A stretch of DNA of 64,000 bases from Lycium barbarum. Taxonomy: Eukaryota; Streptophyta; Magnoliopsida; Solanales; Solanaceae. Shown here piece by piece: positions 22,600 to 35,050 of the stretch. A model generated the notes under the pieces. The model was not told the DNA's origin, did no database searches, and saw only the letters and a list, made by a program, of their open reading frames with translations. The translations under genes were made by a program, and so were the position numbers. Positions within the stretch are counted from its first letter, which is position 1. The number at the start of each line of letters is the position of its first letter. The DNA lies in assembly GCF_019175385.1 (NCBI RefSeq), contig NC_083343.1:54024457-54088456 (forward strand), given 5' to 3'.

Positions 22600-24371
22600 G
22601 CTCAGACCGCACGAGGGAAATTATTTCGCTCATGATCTGGAATTAGCCACAGAGATTCATGTTTTAAAGATATGGCGGCATCACTTACATGGAGTCCACA
22701 TTTATATTTATACGGACCATAAGAGCCTCCAGTATATTCTAAGCCATAGGAGTTGAATTCGCGGCAGAGAAGATGGTTCGAATTATTGAAAGATTATGAT
22801 GTTAATATTTTGTGCCACCCTAGAAAAGCTAACGTTGTGGCAGACGCACTTAGTCGTGGATCTATGGACGGCTTGACCGGCGTACAGTCAGAAACAAAGA
22901 ATTGGTCTGTAAAACTCATCAGTCAGCTAGTCTTGGAGTCCGTTTGGTCGGTTCAGAAGATATTGAAATTTTTGTCCGAGAAGCTGCAGAATCATCGATT
23001 ATGGAAGAGGTAAAACAGCGTCAGTTTGAGGAGTCTATTCTGGTATGGTAGGGAGACGACCTTTGATAAGGAAGAGATTCAGCTCGAAGTTGTACCGGAT
23101 GAGTATTGTTATACCGAGGCAGATTATGTGTGCCCGACATCGCAAGGCCGTTGCCCAGTGCCCGAATTGCCAGCAGATTAAAAATTGAACACCAGAAGCC
23201 TGATGGACTATTCCAGGGAATGGAAATTCTGATTTGGAAGTGGGAGATAATTAATATGGATTCCATTACAGGATTGTCTCGCACTCCACGGAAGTATGAT
23301 TCCATATGGATTATTGTGGAAAGGCTAACAAAAATCAGTCCACTTTCTTCCTGTCAGAAACACTTATTCAGCTGAGGATTATGCCAGACTATATGTATTA
23401 AAGGAATAGTGAGACTCCACGGAGTTCCTATATCTATTGTCACTGACAGAGGTACTCAGTTTATGACTAAATTCTGGAGATTTGTTTTCAGGAAGGATTA
23501 GGGGCTCAGGTAAGTCTGAGCACAGTATTCCATCTTCAGAGCGACGGACAGGCCGAGTACACTATACAGACACTAGAAGATATGTTACGGGCCTGTATTA
23601 TTGAATTCAGAGGTAGTCGGGACGATCATCTGCCGTTGATCGAGTTTGCTTATAATGACAGCTACGATTCTAGCTTAATACGAGGCTTTGTATGGCAGAA
23701 AATGCAGGTCACCGATCGGCTGGTTCGATATTGGCGAAACAGAGTTAATCGGTCCCGATATGATCCAGCAGGCCGTTGATAAGGTGAAACTCATCCGAGA
23801 AAGACAATTAGCAGCCCAGAGTCGACAGAGATCGTATGCAGACAAACGGCGTCGACCCTTAGTGTTCCAGGTCGGGGATTGGGTATTTTTGAAAGCATCG
23901 CCTATGAGAGGCGTAATGCGATTTGGCAAAAAGAGTAAGCTCAGTCCGCAATATATCGGACCCTATCAGATTATTTGAAAGATTGGGAATGTCGCCTACG
24001 AGTTAGATTTACCATCTGATTTGGAAGCGGTACATCCGGCATTTCATGTATCTATGCTCCGCGAATGTGTCGGTGGTCCTCCCAGAATATTTCCATCAAA
24101 TAATATTCGGGTGACGGAGGAACTGTCGTACGAAGAGCAGCCAGTAGCCATTCTGGATTGCCAGGTAAGGAGATTGCGGAATAAAGATGTAGCTTCCGTT
24201 AAGGTGCTGTGGCAGAACGATAACAGGGAAGAGATGACCTGGGAAACTGAAGAGGAAATGAAGAAGAAATATCCTTACTTGGTTATATTCAATAATGAAT
24301 GTGTATCATATGAGCCGACCATAAAAAGAAACTCCCCCGAAGTACTTACAGACCCTATAAGACTAATCTAA
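22600..24371 (+). pseudogene. pol: RNase H-integrase-chromodomain pseudogene, element C
   Basis: RNase H remains at about 22610-22860 ([29 protein letters not shown]). The integrase zinc module is reduced (CPNCQQ at about 23158-23175). The core shows NMDSITGLS (Phe to Ser after the Asp), IVTDRGTQF and AEYTIQTLEDML across 23250-23600, with frame changes near 23340, 23490 and 23680. A GPY-type stretch (about 23930-23965) and a chromodomain ([19 protein letters not shown], about 24199-24255) end at a TAA near 24369. The C-terminal tail (PIRLI) matches E, so C derives from an E-like element. Confidence 0.88.
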
Positions 24372-24405
24372 CATTCGAGGACGAATGTTCTAAAGGGGGG
24401 GAGGC
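24370..24405 (+). promoter_or_regulatory. Polypurine tract with upstream hairpin, element C
   Basis: AACATTCG (24370-24377), loop AGGA, CGAATGTT (24382-24389) forms a perfect 8-bp stem. It is followed by the polypurine tract AAAGGGGGGGAGG (24392-24404), which primes plus-strand DNA synthesis at the LTR edge. The hairpin overlaps the stop codon of pol. Confidence 0.85.
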
Positions 24406-27400
24406 TGTTATATCCCGTATTTTTGAACGTCGGATTATTTGTAAGCAGAGGTGGGGCCCACACATCAAGATTTTTTTTTTGGAACATGTGACAAGCTATA
24501 TGAATCACATATGTAAAGTTAAACACAACTCATGAAGGACCCTTGGGCCAAATCAAAGTGGAAGCCCTCCAAACGAATATTTTTAAGAAAACGTTTCCAG
24601 GTGACCTGACTTGGAGGGGCAAAAACGGTATTATACGTTTGGAATTTGGAAAAATACCAAGAGATAGAAGTTATAGATAATTGAATTAGCTTTCCAACCA
24701 TAGGTCGTGGGTTCCTAGGTGACGTTGGTACAAGGAGATATGGACGTTTTAAGGTCGAAAGGTCAGTGGGCTAGGCCCAACTCGGGACCAACCGAATTGG
24801 CCCAAAAAAAAATGAAAAGAAAAAAATTTAGGCCCAAGTTTGAAGGGAGGCCGGCCAAGCCTTGGCCCAAACCCACAATATGAAATTGTCATGTGATTAG
24901 TCATGTGACAATTATATTAAAAAGGGGTCTTTATCCTTTTGAAGCTTCAAGAAAAATTAGAAAGGAGAAGACAAAAGATGAAGAGCAAGAGAAAGGGGCC
25001 ATTTCGGCAAAGACCATGGAAATTAGGTGCTTTAAATTTTGTTCCAAAAATTATTTTCTTGTAGTATTTCCACTAATTCAAGGGTCCTCTAAAACATAGT
25101 ATAATTGTTTCGGAAGATAAGTCATCCGTTTCATTGTTTCCGCACTTTGGCCAAGTGAAGAAGTTGAAGAGAAAGGGTAAGATTTAATTCCTTTTTATGT
25201 GTTATGAAGGTTTGGTTTATGTTGTGGGAAGTAGAAAGGGTTAAAATTCATGAAAATATGGAAGCTGCATGAATATATATATGTATGAATGTAGCCGTGT
25301 ACATGTGTGGTTGTGTAGTCAAAGATGAGTTAATTTTATGTTGTATTCTAGTTGTGGTTATGGTGAAATTCATATTGGAAATGAAAGTTGATTGAATTTG
25401 GTTGAAGTTGGAATTATATGTATTGGCCGAGTGGTATATTGAAATTGGAATGGGAATGAATTAATTTTGTTTAATATGTTAGTTGTGTTGTGGTGATCCT
25501 TGCAATGTAAATGAAGGTAAAATGATATAAGTTTGCATTGTAATGGAATGTAGAAGTTTGTATCATTTTAGTATGATTTTATGAAATTATGGAAATGAAG
25601 TTGTTAAGGTGCAAATAATGATGATTGTTGATGTAATAGGAAGACGGAAACATGTTAGGAATAAGTATGTTAAAGATTAGAAGTTTTGGATGAATTATGA
25701 CTTTGGTGGAAAGTTTGTATATTTTGTATATCTTGTGAATATTTTGTGGAAATGATATGAAATGCTTCCAAATTATATTGTGATGATCTAGATTAATGAT
25801 GAATGTGAAACCATCGAGCTTGGTTTGGAAATTTGAAGTTGAAATGGAAGATATTGCACTATGTTGGAAAGGGAACTAGTTGTGCCATTTTGAGTGTTTT
25901 ATAGTGATTGTTGTTGTTGGTGGTGTTGTTGATGGGTTGTTGTTGATTGTTTTGGCCGAGTTGAATTCTCGGGGATGCTATATGTATAGGGGAGATGCTA
26001 CCCAAATTTCTGTAGAAAAGTGTTAACTTTAGATTTAAGCCTAAAGCCTTATGGTTAATATTTGGTAAATATGACCATTTGCAGATTTTGGACGAAACGG
26101 GAAGTGAACTTGGAAAGGCGTAAAGTGCGTAAAAGGTATGTAAAGCCACCCCGATTCTTCTTTTGGCATGTCCTAGATGTACTAGGATCGGATTCACGCC
26201 TCGGAGCATATTCTGCTCATCGGAATCCGCGTCTGAAATTGTCACATTTTCGTTCAATAGAATTGAACCCTTTTAGTATGCTTTAATGAAAAATTATGCA
26301 AAATTTCTCCAAATCACTTAGGAAGTTATGGAATGCCCTAGGACCTCTGTAGGTGACCCCATAAGCTTAATACACGTAATTTGAGCCCGCCGCTTTGGTT
26401 GTCCCGAGGTGGGCCCACTATTTCCGATTTTACCCTTATGGTCCTTTGTAACTTGATGTCAAGCAATTTTTAAGGAAACGTCTTATCTACTTTTCCAACT
26501 ACTAACGATGCTTATTCGGGGTACTATATTGAGTCTCTGTAAAGGTACGATATTTTGTATTGCATTTAGTTCCACTATTCCCGCTTTGCTCTCTTATTGT
26601 ACTATTGCCTTATTTTCGAACAATATAAAATGAAACGTTTTGACTATCCTTTTAATTACTAAGGAAAATTGTTTTAATGATTCCCTCGAGTCTGGTAAAC
26701 TATTTTGGAATATGAGAATCACCCCAGAAGGATTATTCTTCCGTAACTCATTATGACATACGACATACACCTACTATGACTCTGTCCGACTTCATTGATT
26801 TGATTTGTCATTTCGATATGCCTCATTGAGTCTCTGGAAATCTGTGATATTTTTTGTTGCATTTAGTCTCTCACTACTCCATTCGTGGATGCCCCAATGT
26901 TTCCCACACTGAGCCCGGGCCAGGATATGTTGTCAAGCGTATTCCAATGCATTGTTCGTCGTGCCTCGATATGAGGGGGCAGGTATATATGTACATGGGT
27001 TTTGGAGTATGCTGTGCCATGTACACACATTCTGATATGACATGATCTGATATGGCCATCTGATATGATATGATATGTTATGTTACGGGGTTATCCCCTA
27101 CTCTGTTCCTTATGTATGGTAGCACCAGCGTCAGGGAGTGGCCACGTTCTGTTTCGCCGAGCCCTTGGCAGGGGCCGGACATGATATGGTATATGTTTCT
27201 GAACACACTACTCATGTTTTGAAAATATGCATTTGATACTTCGGATGTCACACTCACTTCTCTGTAAGTTCTGTTTCGGTTATGATCTTGTTCCGTATTG
27301 GGACCAGGCACGACATATGTTTCAACAAATACTATTTATACTTTATGATCAGCATTTTGCTAATATGTACATTTTGTCCATTTTCTGTACCTTCTACTTT

Positions 27401-27901
27401 GATTATGACTTTGTTTACTACGTTCCGTGCTTTACATACTCAGTACATATTTCGTACTGACCCCCTTTCTTCGGGGGCTGCGTTTTCATGCCGCGCAGGT
27501 ACAAAAGACAGATTTGCTGATCGCCTGCCTAGGACATCTATTCTGCTATATTGGGAGCGCTCTTTTGTTCAGAGCCTGTATATTGGTACAGTCTGCCGCT
27601 ATATTATATATATGTATGTGATTCAGGGGTATAACGGGGCCCTGTCCCGTCTTATGATTTTGTTATGATCTGTAGAGGTCTGTAGACATACTTGTGTGGG
27701 TTCTGAATATGTTTGGGTATGATATGATCAGTGACAGCCTCATCGGCTTCCATGTACGGTGTCGGTTCATCTATGGTTATTATTAACACCAAGCGACTTC
27801 TATATTTGAAAATATTCTGTCGTTTGCTAACTTGGGTTATTGGGTACGTTTGAGTCTCCAGTACGGACACTAGTCGCGGCCTACGGAGTTGGGTCGTGAC
27901 T
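24406..27901 (+). repeat. 3' LTR of element C
   Basis: It is 3496 bp and nearly identical to the 5' LTR. Differences are densest in the first 350 bp (about ten by eye). It retains the donor-like site near 26135 and the twin hairpins (27441-27477). The terminal CA is CT at 27900-27901. Confidence 0.95.
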
Positions 27902-28415
27902 GTAGGCTTCTCACATATCCCCAACGGGACATCAAGTCGGCGTGGTTCCGCTTACATAAAAAGGGAAAGGGATATTCTATCTTATTGAAAGCAGTAAAGG
28001 GATACTTATGTTTTCTACCCAACAATACTAAGCAAGTCTTCATTGCCTTTTTCACCATCATCTTCTATCCTTGTCCTCCTGTGACAATCCAAACATGGCC
28101 TTCATTCACAAGGCGTTCCAGTTCAAGCTTGAAATCTACATATTCCTCAATGTCGTGGCTAGGGTGGCTGTGATGATACACACAAACCCATTCTGTTGGA
28201 GGTCCTGGACGACCCTAATAGTATTGTGGCATTGTTCTTATATTCTTCACACTACACAGTAGGTAGTGAATTCTGGCATATGACTGCTCGAAATTGTAGA
28301 AGTCGGTCCACCAGAACCTAACCCTTGATATCCTTTCTCGATGATTGTTTCCTTGGTCGTGGGTCAGGAAAGAGTGGGGCCCCCATAGTTGGATAATTCT
28401 ACCTTTGTCAATCCA
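27902..28415 (-). pseudogene. TAT/Ogre-like leader and zinc-knuckle-like fragment
   Basis: This is the minus-strand continuation of remnant T across C. The C-proximal 60 bp carry a leader motif (GGGGATATGTGAGAAGCC, minus). Near 28190-28090 an open stretch reads VCVYHHSHPSHDIEEY, resembling the nucleocapsid spacer of TAT gags with some ligands lost. Frames are broken. Whether this belongs to the same copy as the gag at 16439 or to a second TAT copy is unclear. Confidence 0.5.
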
Positions 28416-28890
28416 TTAGAACAACTTCCTTTCCAGTGCTCCACACTCATTGGCTGTATGACCCCACTGACTTTGATTGTAGAGGCACTTTCTATAAATC
28501 ATAGAGGGAGCACACGGCGGCAACAAATTTGGGTTTTGCGCAGACACTCCAAAACTCCCCAAAGTCTCTAAGAGCTCTTGTTTTGATATTTCTACTGGCG
28601 CACCCCAATTGTGTGATCTCGTGCCCTTGAAAACAATTGTGTATGAAACCGGAGGTTCCTCGAGCTGAGATTCGCGCGGGTCTCCATACACCTTCAGATT
28701 GGGGATAAGTAGTTCTTCATTTCCATAAGGTATGGGATCAAGCCCTTCTTGTTGACTGAGCGGGACATAACTCCCAAGTGGTGCTTCACGTGTCTTTCCC
28801 TGTTTTACCCGATTAGCAGGGTGTTGCTTAGTTAGTTTCTCAACATAATCTAGGAGAGTTTCTGCTTCTTTCATTTTCTCATGGGCCGCC
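28416..28890 (-). pseudogene. TAT/Ogre-like gag C-terminal fragment
   Basis: An open stretch begins before 28874 (AHEKMKEAETLLDYVEKL) and ends at about 28416. Near its end it carries CLYNQSQWGHTANECGALERK (split by eye: Cys, His and Cys ligands of a nucleocapsid zinc module). The layout of an acidic middle followed by this module resembles the tail of TAT gag proteins. It lies upstream of the main TAT gag in transcription order, so it may be a second copy or the extra upstream ORF known from Ogre elements. Element B cuts it at 28890. Confidence 0.45.
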
Positions 28891-29190
28891 TGTCATGACC
28901 CGACTAGGGGCTATGATAGGTACGCGGGGCTAACCATCTAGCACCACTCATTTCCTTACTCGTCATAGTCATTATACAGTTCTTTACCATTCATATACTC
29001 ATAATCATAAGACAACCATTTTTCATTTGAAAACATAATTAATTTTATATACATAAGCCCTTCGGCTATCAAAATAATAATATATACACAATAGTAGCAT
29101 CGTGAGACCATACTATCCACACATGCGTATATACGAGACTCTACTAGAGTACTAAACATAGGGACGGGACAAGACCCCGTCGTGTCAAAA

Positions 29191-29253
<63 letters not shown>

Positions 29254-31499
29254 AAAGAATCGACCAAATAGCACCTCCGGAATAATGGACTGCTCATGTA
29301 GGTCTGCTGATGACTTCTACGAGTCCGGATCACCTCCCTGTTTACCTGTGGGCATGAACACAACGTCCTAAGAAAACGGACATCAGTACGAACATTGTAC
29401 TGAGTATGTAAGACATGAATGAAATGAACACAATAGAAGAATCATAAGACATAGGACGAAGATATAACCTGCGTGAGTTTAATAGGTGAATACATTTCAT
29501 ACATACATCATATATTTATATCATCATAGTACATGTATCATCATAGCGCATATATCATTGCTTCATCATCATCATCGTTAACCCCCGTCCGGGTAACCAT
29601 CATATTCCGCCCACTAGTGGTGATCATGCCCGACCCTCTAGCTACGGTGTAAACATAGCAGCCCGCCTTAGCGGTGACATGCCCGACCATTTACGCACGG
29701 TGGAATCGTATGCATCCCACCTTCGCGGTGACATGCCCGGCCAACTAGGCGCGATGGAATCGTATCGTCATATAATTTATCATAAACTCATCATTATTAC
29801 TTATCTCATAGACATATCATGACTTAACGTCATTATACATTTATCATTAAAAACATACATTAGGACTTGAAGGCAACTATGGCTATGTCGGGGTGACATA
29901 AGGTCGTGAACCCCCGATTATAGTATGGAGTAATCATCCACATCGTATCTCACCTTGAAGGAACTAACATGTTAAGGTGATTGTATACAAGGAAAAACAT
30001 CAATGGAACCATACCTAGAATCGTTAGCTTCATGGACATCTTACTTTACTCTATGACCCTTTATACTTAACTCATCATCATCATTATCTTGCTCGTTGTA
30101 TCTCTTTTCTTTATCTCATACATATATAACTCATTACAGTAATGGACTCATAGTTCCTTTATTTCAGAAAATTTAGAAAATTCATATCATAGGAGTCATG
30201 CCTTAGAAAGAAGGGACTAGCCTTACATACTTCTTTCGTTTAGCGGTTTTATCGCTTGATCGTTCTCCTTCGATGCTCGCGTTTCTACCTTAAAGAGGAT
30301 TCACATCAACATTAGTTAATAGACTATAAGAACATGTTACTATTTCTAGGGAAAATTGGGTAGCATTTCCTTTGTTTCTACTACTTTCTCCATATCATAT
30401 ACCAACTTCCAAACATCTATAACAACGGTTACAATATAATAGGCAACAGTCATCATTCATCTACATTATCCGCATTTCGCCATTTCACTCCAATTTCTCC
30501 ATAATCAGGGTCATAATTCATTATTGCATTTTCTCACATATAATGCTTATTCCATGTTCTAAATGTCATTTATAGCGGACTTATAATCACAACTTACCAA
30601 TATTCATAATTCACCCCAAACTACTACTCAACAATGACACTATTCCCACATTTATGACCCATTTTCTATACCTTTCTACAATCCAATTGTTTTTAACTTC
30701 CAACACCTTAAACAACAAGGAATGATCATAAAACTCACCTTAGATAATGGAAGAATAAGCCTTGAGTGGAAATTCTCTTCTTGCACAAACACCCTAGCTC
30801 ACTTCCCTTGGGATTTATTGGCTTAGATGAACTTTGATAGGTTTTCTACACTTGATTTTGTGGATTTGATGAAGTTGATCATGGATTTCTCTTGGTTTCT
30901 TGTGGATGAATAATGGAGAGAGTTCTAGAGTATTCTTGAGGTGTCGAGACTGGAAATATGAAATGAAATAAATGAGAAAGGGTCTTTATATCAATACTTA
31001 AAATCTGTCCCAACCGAAACATACGGGCCAACATACGGTCCGTGCATTTTATACGGGCTGTATGTTTGGTCTAGTGAGGAACCTTATTCTGGGCATGACA
31101 TACGGTTGGACATATGGTTCGTATGTTTTATACGGCCAGTATGTTTAGCCGTATAATGCCCAGCTCTCCGAAACTCGTTCTCGTCGACTCGTTTCACCTC
31201 CAATCCTTATGAAACCTTCTTAGCACTTGTTTATCACCTCATTACCAATCTAAGGGACGTTATAACTCTTCTCCAAAGCATTATTAAATCCTTGTTAACT
31301 TGCTACTCGTAATTCCTTTTCAATACCTATCGTAAGCCTTGCCTTCTCTTGGCAAACTTTCTTCCCTTATCTCGAATGTCTTTGAAATTTTAATTAGGGT
31401 CATCAAATATCATTCTTTACTTATCGAAATACCGTATAATTCGTGCTCTTCGTTAGTCTATTCACTGTGCATCAACGGAAAATTTTCCGAGGTGTAACA
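28891..31499 (-). repeat. 3' LTR of element B
   Basis: It is 2609 bp, TGTTACACCTCGG to GGGTCATGACA on the minus strand. It has palindromic U3 motifs (31015-31160), a TATA-like GATATAAAG (minus, about 30984-30992), the AAATTGGGTAGCATTTCC core (30351-30368) and an AT/AC repeat. The donor-like site reads AGAA/GTATGTAAGG with the exon G changed. Confidence 0.93.
29195..29253. repeat. (AT)n(AC)n microsatellite in the B LTR
   Basis: About 21 AT units are followed by eight AC units. The other LTR of B (about 47997-48009) has only a short TATATATATGG here and lacks flanking sequence, so this position is unstable. Confidence 0.93.
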
Positions 31500-31535
31500 T
31501 TCTCCCCCCCATAAGAACATTCGTCCTCGAATGTT
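31500..31535 (-). promoter_or_regulatory. Polypurine tract with upstream hairpin, element B
   Basis: On the minus strand AACATTCG/AGGA/CGAATGTT (31535-31516) precedes ATGGGGGGGAGA (31512-31501), which ends next to the 3' LTR. It is the same arrangement as in C, H and E. Confidence 0.87.
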
Positions 31536-33261
31536 AAGTCCTCGGGGATTCTACGAAAATTTCGCCAGAGTTTTCCCTGTAATATGGCACTACCATCCTG
31601 CCACAACAACCCATAATAATATTGCCTCACAGGGCCACAACACAATAACCATATAAATTGGCCACACACAACCAAAAGCATGAAAAGAAAGCATACATAC
31701 CTCCTAATCTTGGTGTTTCATCGTGGATCTCTTCTGGGGGTTGGAATAAGTGCGGGTACTTGGATCTCATAATTTTTTCCACTTCCCATGTCATTTCTTC
31801 TCGTTTATTGTTTCTCCATAAAACGTTAACTGAGGTCACTTCTTTGTTTCTAAGCCTTCGTACTTGCCTATCTAGTATGGCAATGCGCACTTCTTCATAG
31901 GCTAGCTTTTCCGTCACTTGAACATCATCTATCGGAACAATCCTCATTGGATCTCCAATACACTTGCGGAGCATTGAGACATGGAAGACCGGGTGGACTG
32001 ATTCAAGCTCTGAAGGCAAGTCTAATTCATAGGCTACATGACCAACCTTGCAGATAATTTTATAAGGTCCAATGTATCGAGGACTTAATTTCCCTTTCTT
32101 GCCAAACCTCATCACCCCTTTCATTGGCGACACCTTCAAAAATACCCAATCATCGACCTAAAATTCCAAGTCTCGCCGGCAGTTGTCCGCATAATATTTT
32201 TGGCTACTTTGGGCTGTCAACAATCGATCTCGGATCACATTGACTTTTTCTACTGCTTGCTAAACCAACTCAGGGCCTATTAGCTATACCTCTCCAGTTT
32301 GAAACCATCCAATTGGGGATCTGTATTTCCTCCCATATAAAGCTTCACACGGAGCCATTTGGATACTGGAATGATAGCTATTGTTATATGTGAACTCAAT
32401 CAGAGGTAAGTGATCATCCCAACTACCACCAAAATCTAGAACGCATGCACTTAGCATATCCTCCAAGGTCTGAATAGTATGTTCGGCTTGTCTATCAGTC
32501 TGCGGATGAAATGTCGTGCTAAACTTCACTTGAGTACCTTGACCTTCTCGGAAGGATTTCCAGAACTTGGCTGTAAATTGTGCTCCTCTATCTGTAATAA
32601 TGGATAATGGAATACCATGGAGTCGCACAATCTCTTTGAGATACAACCTCGCATAATCTTCTGCTGAGTATGTGGTTCTGACTGGAAGAAAATGAGTTGC
32701 TTTCTTCAATCTGTCCATAATCACCCCTATGGAATCATACTTGCCTGGGGAACGAGGTAACCCCACAATAAAATCCATGTTGATCACTTCCCATTTCCAT
32801 GTACGGATTTCCATTGCTTGCAATAATCCTGCTGGCTTTTGATGTTCGATTTTCACTTGCTGGCAATTTGGACATCGAGCTACCAATTCTGCTATGTCTC
32901 TCTTCATGCCATCCCATTAATATATCAACTTGAGATCATGATACATCTTGGTTGCACCTGGGTGAATAGAATACCGAGAATAATGGGCTTCTTCTAGAAT
33001 TCGACGGCGCAACTCTACAACATTCGGCACACATAGCCTGCCTCAGTATCTAAGAATTCCATCCGTAGAAATTTCGAATGGGGACTTCTCTTTTTCATGA
33101 GATGTGTCTCTGTAATGGCACAAAAGAGGATCTTCATACTGACGCTCTTTCACTTCCATATTCAGGGACGAAACTGTGGGATCATTAATATTGATTCCTG
33201 TACCACCTGAATCAATTAAACGTACTCCAAGATTAGCTAGTTGGTGGAGCTCATGAATCAA
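31536..33261 (-). pseudogene. pol: Integrase-chromodomain pseudogene, element B
   Basis: Reading leftward: the zinc-binding part is near 33000-32850 (CPNCQQVK at 32877-32854). The DDE core has [21 protein letters not shown] and AEHTIQTLEDML across 32785-32440. After stops near 32280-32160 come the GPY/F-type stretch ([11 protein letters not shown], about 32095-32063) and the chromodomain (VNVLWRNNKREEMTWEVE, about 31825-31772). Pieces lie in different frames. 31536-31680 is 3' untranslated. The enzyme would insert the cDNA, but this copy cannot make it. Confidence 0.9.
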
Positions 33262-33270
33262 TTCTTTCTT

Positions 33271-34626
33271 TTACAGGGGAACTTCACATAGGCTGCCCAT
33301 TGATCGGCAGCTAAGCACATCAGCTACTACATTTACCTTTCCGGGGTGGTATAAAATGCTCACATCATAATCCTTCAGTAGCTCTAACCACCGCCTCTGC
33401 CGCAGATTCAACTCCTTTTGTTTGAAAATGTACTGAAGACTCATGTGATTTGTATAGATATCGACATGCACACCATACAAGTAATGTCTCCATATTTTTA
33501 GTGCATGAATGACTGCAGCCAATTCGAGATCATGAGTTGGATAGTTTTTTTCATGTTTCCGCAGCTGTCTCGAAGCATAAGCAATGACTCTACCGTGCTG
33601 CATTAACACACATCCTAACCCAACGCCGGAAGCATCACAGTACACAACATAACCGTCTGGCCCTTCCGGAAGTGTTAAGACTAGAGCTGAGGTTAATCTG
33701 TCTTTCAACTCTTGGAAGCTACGTTCACAAGCATCATTCCGTTGAAATTTAACTGACTTTTAGGTTAGCTTCATCAATGGGGTTAAAATAGAGGAAAATC
33801 CCTCTACGAACCTCCTATAATACCCTGCCAATCCCAGAAAACTACGGACTTCTGTAGGCGTCGTAGGCCTTGGCCAAGTCTTCACAGCTTCAATTTTCTG
33901 AGTATCAACTCGAATCCGAAATAACATGACCCAGAAATGTCACAGAATTCAGCCAAAACTCGCACTTTGAAAACTTTGCATACAATTCTCGAGTTTGAAG
34001 AATTCCAAGAACAATACGTAAGTGATCGGCATGTTCTGATTCTGTGCGAGAGTATACCAGAAAATCATCAATGAATACTATCACGAATAAATCCAAGAGT
34101 GGCCTGAATACATTATTCATAAAATTCATGAACACTGTCGGAGCGTTAGATAACCCAAATGACATCACCCGGAATTCGTAATGGCCATATCTCGTTCTGA
34201 AAGCTCTTTTGGGAATATCTTCTTCTTTAACTCTCACTGATGATAACCTGACCTCAAGTCTATTTTAGAAAACCACTTGGCACCCTGTAGTTGATCAAAT
34301 AAGTCATCAATTCTTGGAAGAGGATATTTTTTCTTTATCGTCACCTTATTCAACTGCCTATAGTCGATACACATTCGAAGGGAACCATTTTTCTTTCTCA
34401 CGAACAAGACTGGTGCTCCCAACGGTGATGAACTGGGTCTAATAAACCTCTTCTCAAGTAAATCTTTCAGCTGTGCCTTTAGCTCTTTCAATTCTGCCGG
34501 AGCCATTCGATAAGGAGGAATGGAAATAGTCTTGGTGTCCGGCAACACATCAATAGCGAAATCGATCTCCCTTTCCGGAGGAAGACTTGGAAGTTCTTCT
34601 GGAAATACATCCGGAAAATCATTCAC
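33271..34626 (-). pseudogene. pol: RT-RNase H pseudogene, element B
   Basis: The RT segment starts at about 34626 ([20 protein letters not shown]). It includes CIDYRQLNK (about 34370-34344) and, after a frame change at about 34237, [10 protein letters not shown] with the catalytic Asp pair. A further break lies near 33905. RNase H runs 33708-33271 with [17 protein letters not shown] and [11 protein letters not shown]. The usual Asp of the latter motif is Asn here (codon at 33450-33448). Several frame changes and stops make it non-functional. Confidence 0.9.
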
Positions 34627-35050
34627 TACAGAACGGAATGGAAAGTTGGCGACATTGCTTCGGTGTCATGAACTCGGACTAAGTGATAAATATAGCCCTT
34701 AGATGTCATCTTTCTTGCCTTAAGGTAGGAAATAAACCTACCTTTTGGAGATGTTGTATTACCCTTCCATTCAAGCACGGGCTCTTCCATAAATTGGAAT
34801 CGAACTATTTTCATTCGGCAATCAACATTAGCATAACATGAAGCCAACCAATCCATACCCATAATCACATCGAAATCTAACATTTCCAGCCCAATTAAAT
34901 CAGCTTTGGTCTGGCGATTGCATATCACATGTACACAATTTTTATACACTTGTCTAGCTATCACGGGATCATCAACCGGAGTAGACAACTCAAAAGGTTT
35001 AATTGGCTCGGGTTTCACCCCAATACGACCAGCAACATATGGTGTAATAT
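34626..35050 (-). pseudogene. pol: Protease, C-terminal part, element B
   Basis: The minus-strand frame from 35050 reads TPYVAGRIGVKPEPIKPFEL and then [19 protein letters not shown], the downstream part of the retropepsin-like domain. It begins at the H insertion site. The catalytic Asp lies on the other side of H, near 46060. A TAG ends the frame at 34626. Confidence 0.88.

Larger units (their letters stand above)
16906..27901 (+). mobile_element. Element C: complete, non-autonomous Ty3/gypsy element
   Basis: Two closely matching LTRs (16906-20402 and 24406-27901) flank a 4.0-kb internal region. The target duplication is GTAGG (16901-16905 and 27902-27906), inside the TAT leader. Gag, protease and RT are missing. 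A non-coding module with a 5S-like segment takes their place, followed by broken RNase H, integrase and chromodomain. Sampled LTR stretches differ at roughly 1-3% of sites, far less than the internal decay implies, so it probably moved while already defective. The last base of the 3' LTR is T instead of A. Confidence 0.94.

Noticed and set aside
28416..28874. Host protein-coding exon
   Set aside because: It carries a nucleocapsid-like Cys/His arrangement and is colinear with TAT remnant sequence, so a retroelement origin is more likely.
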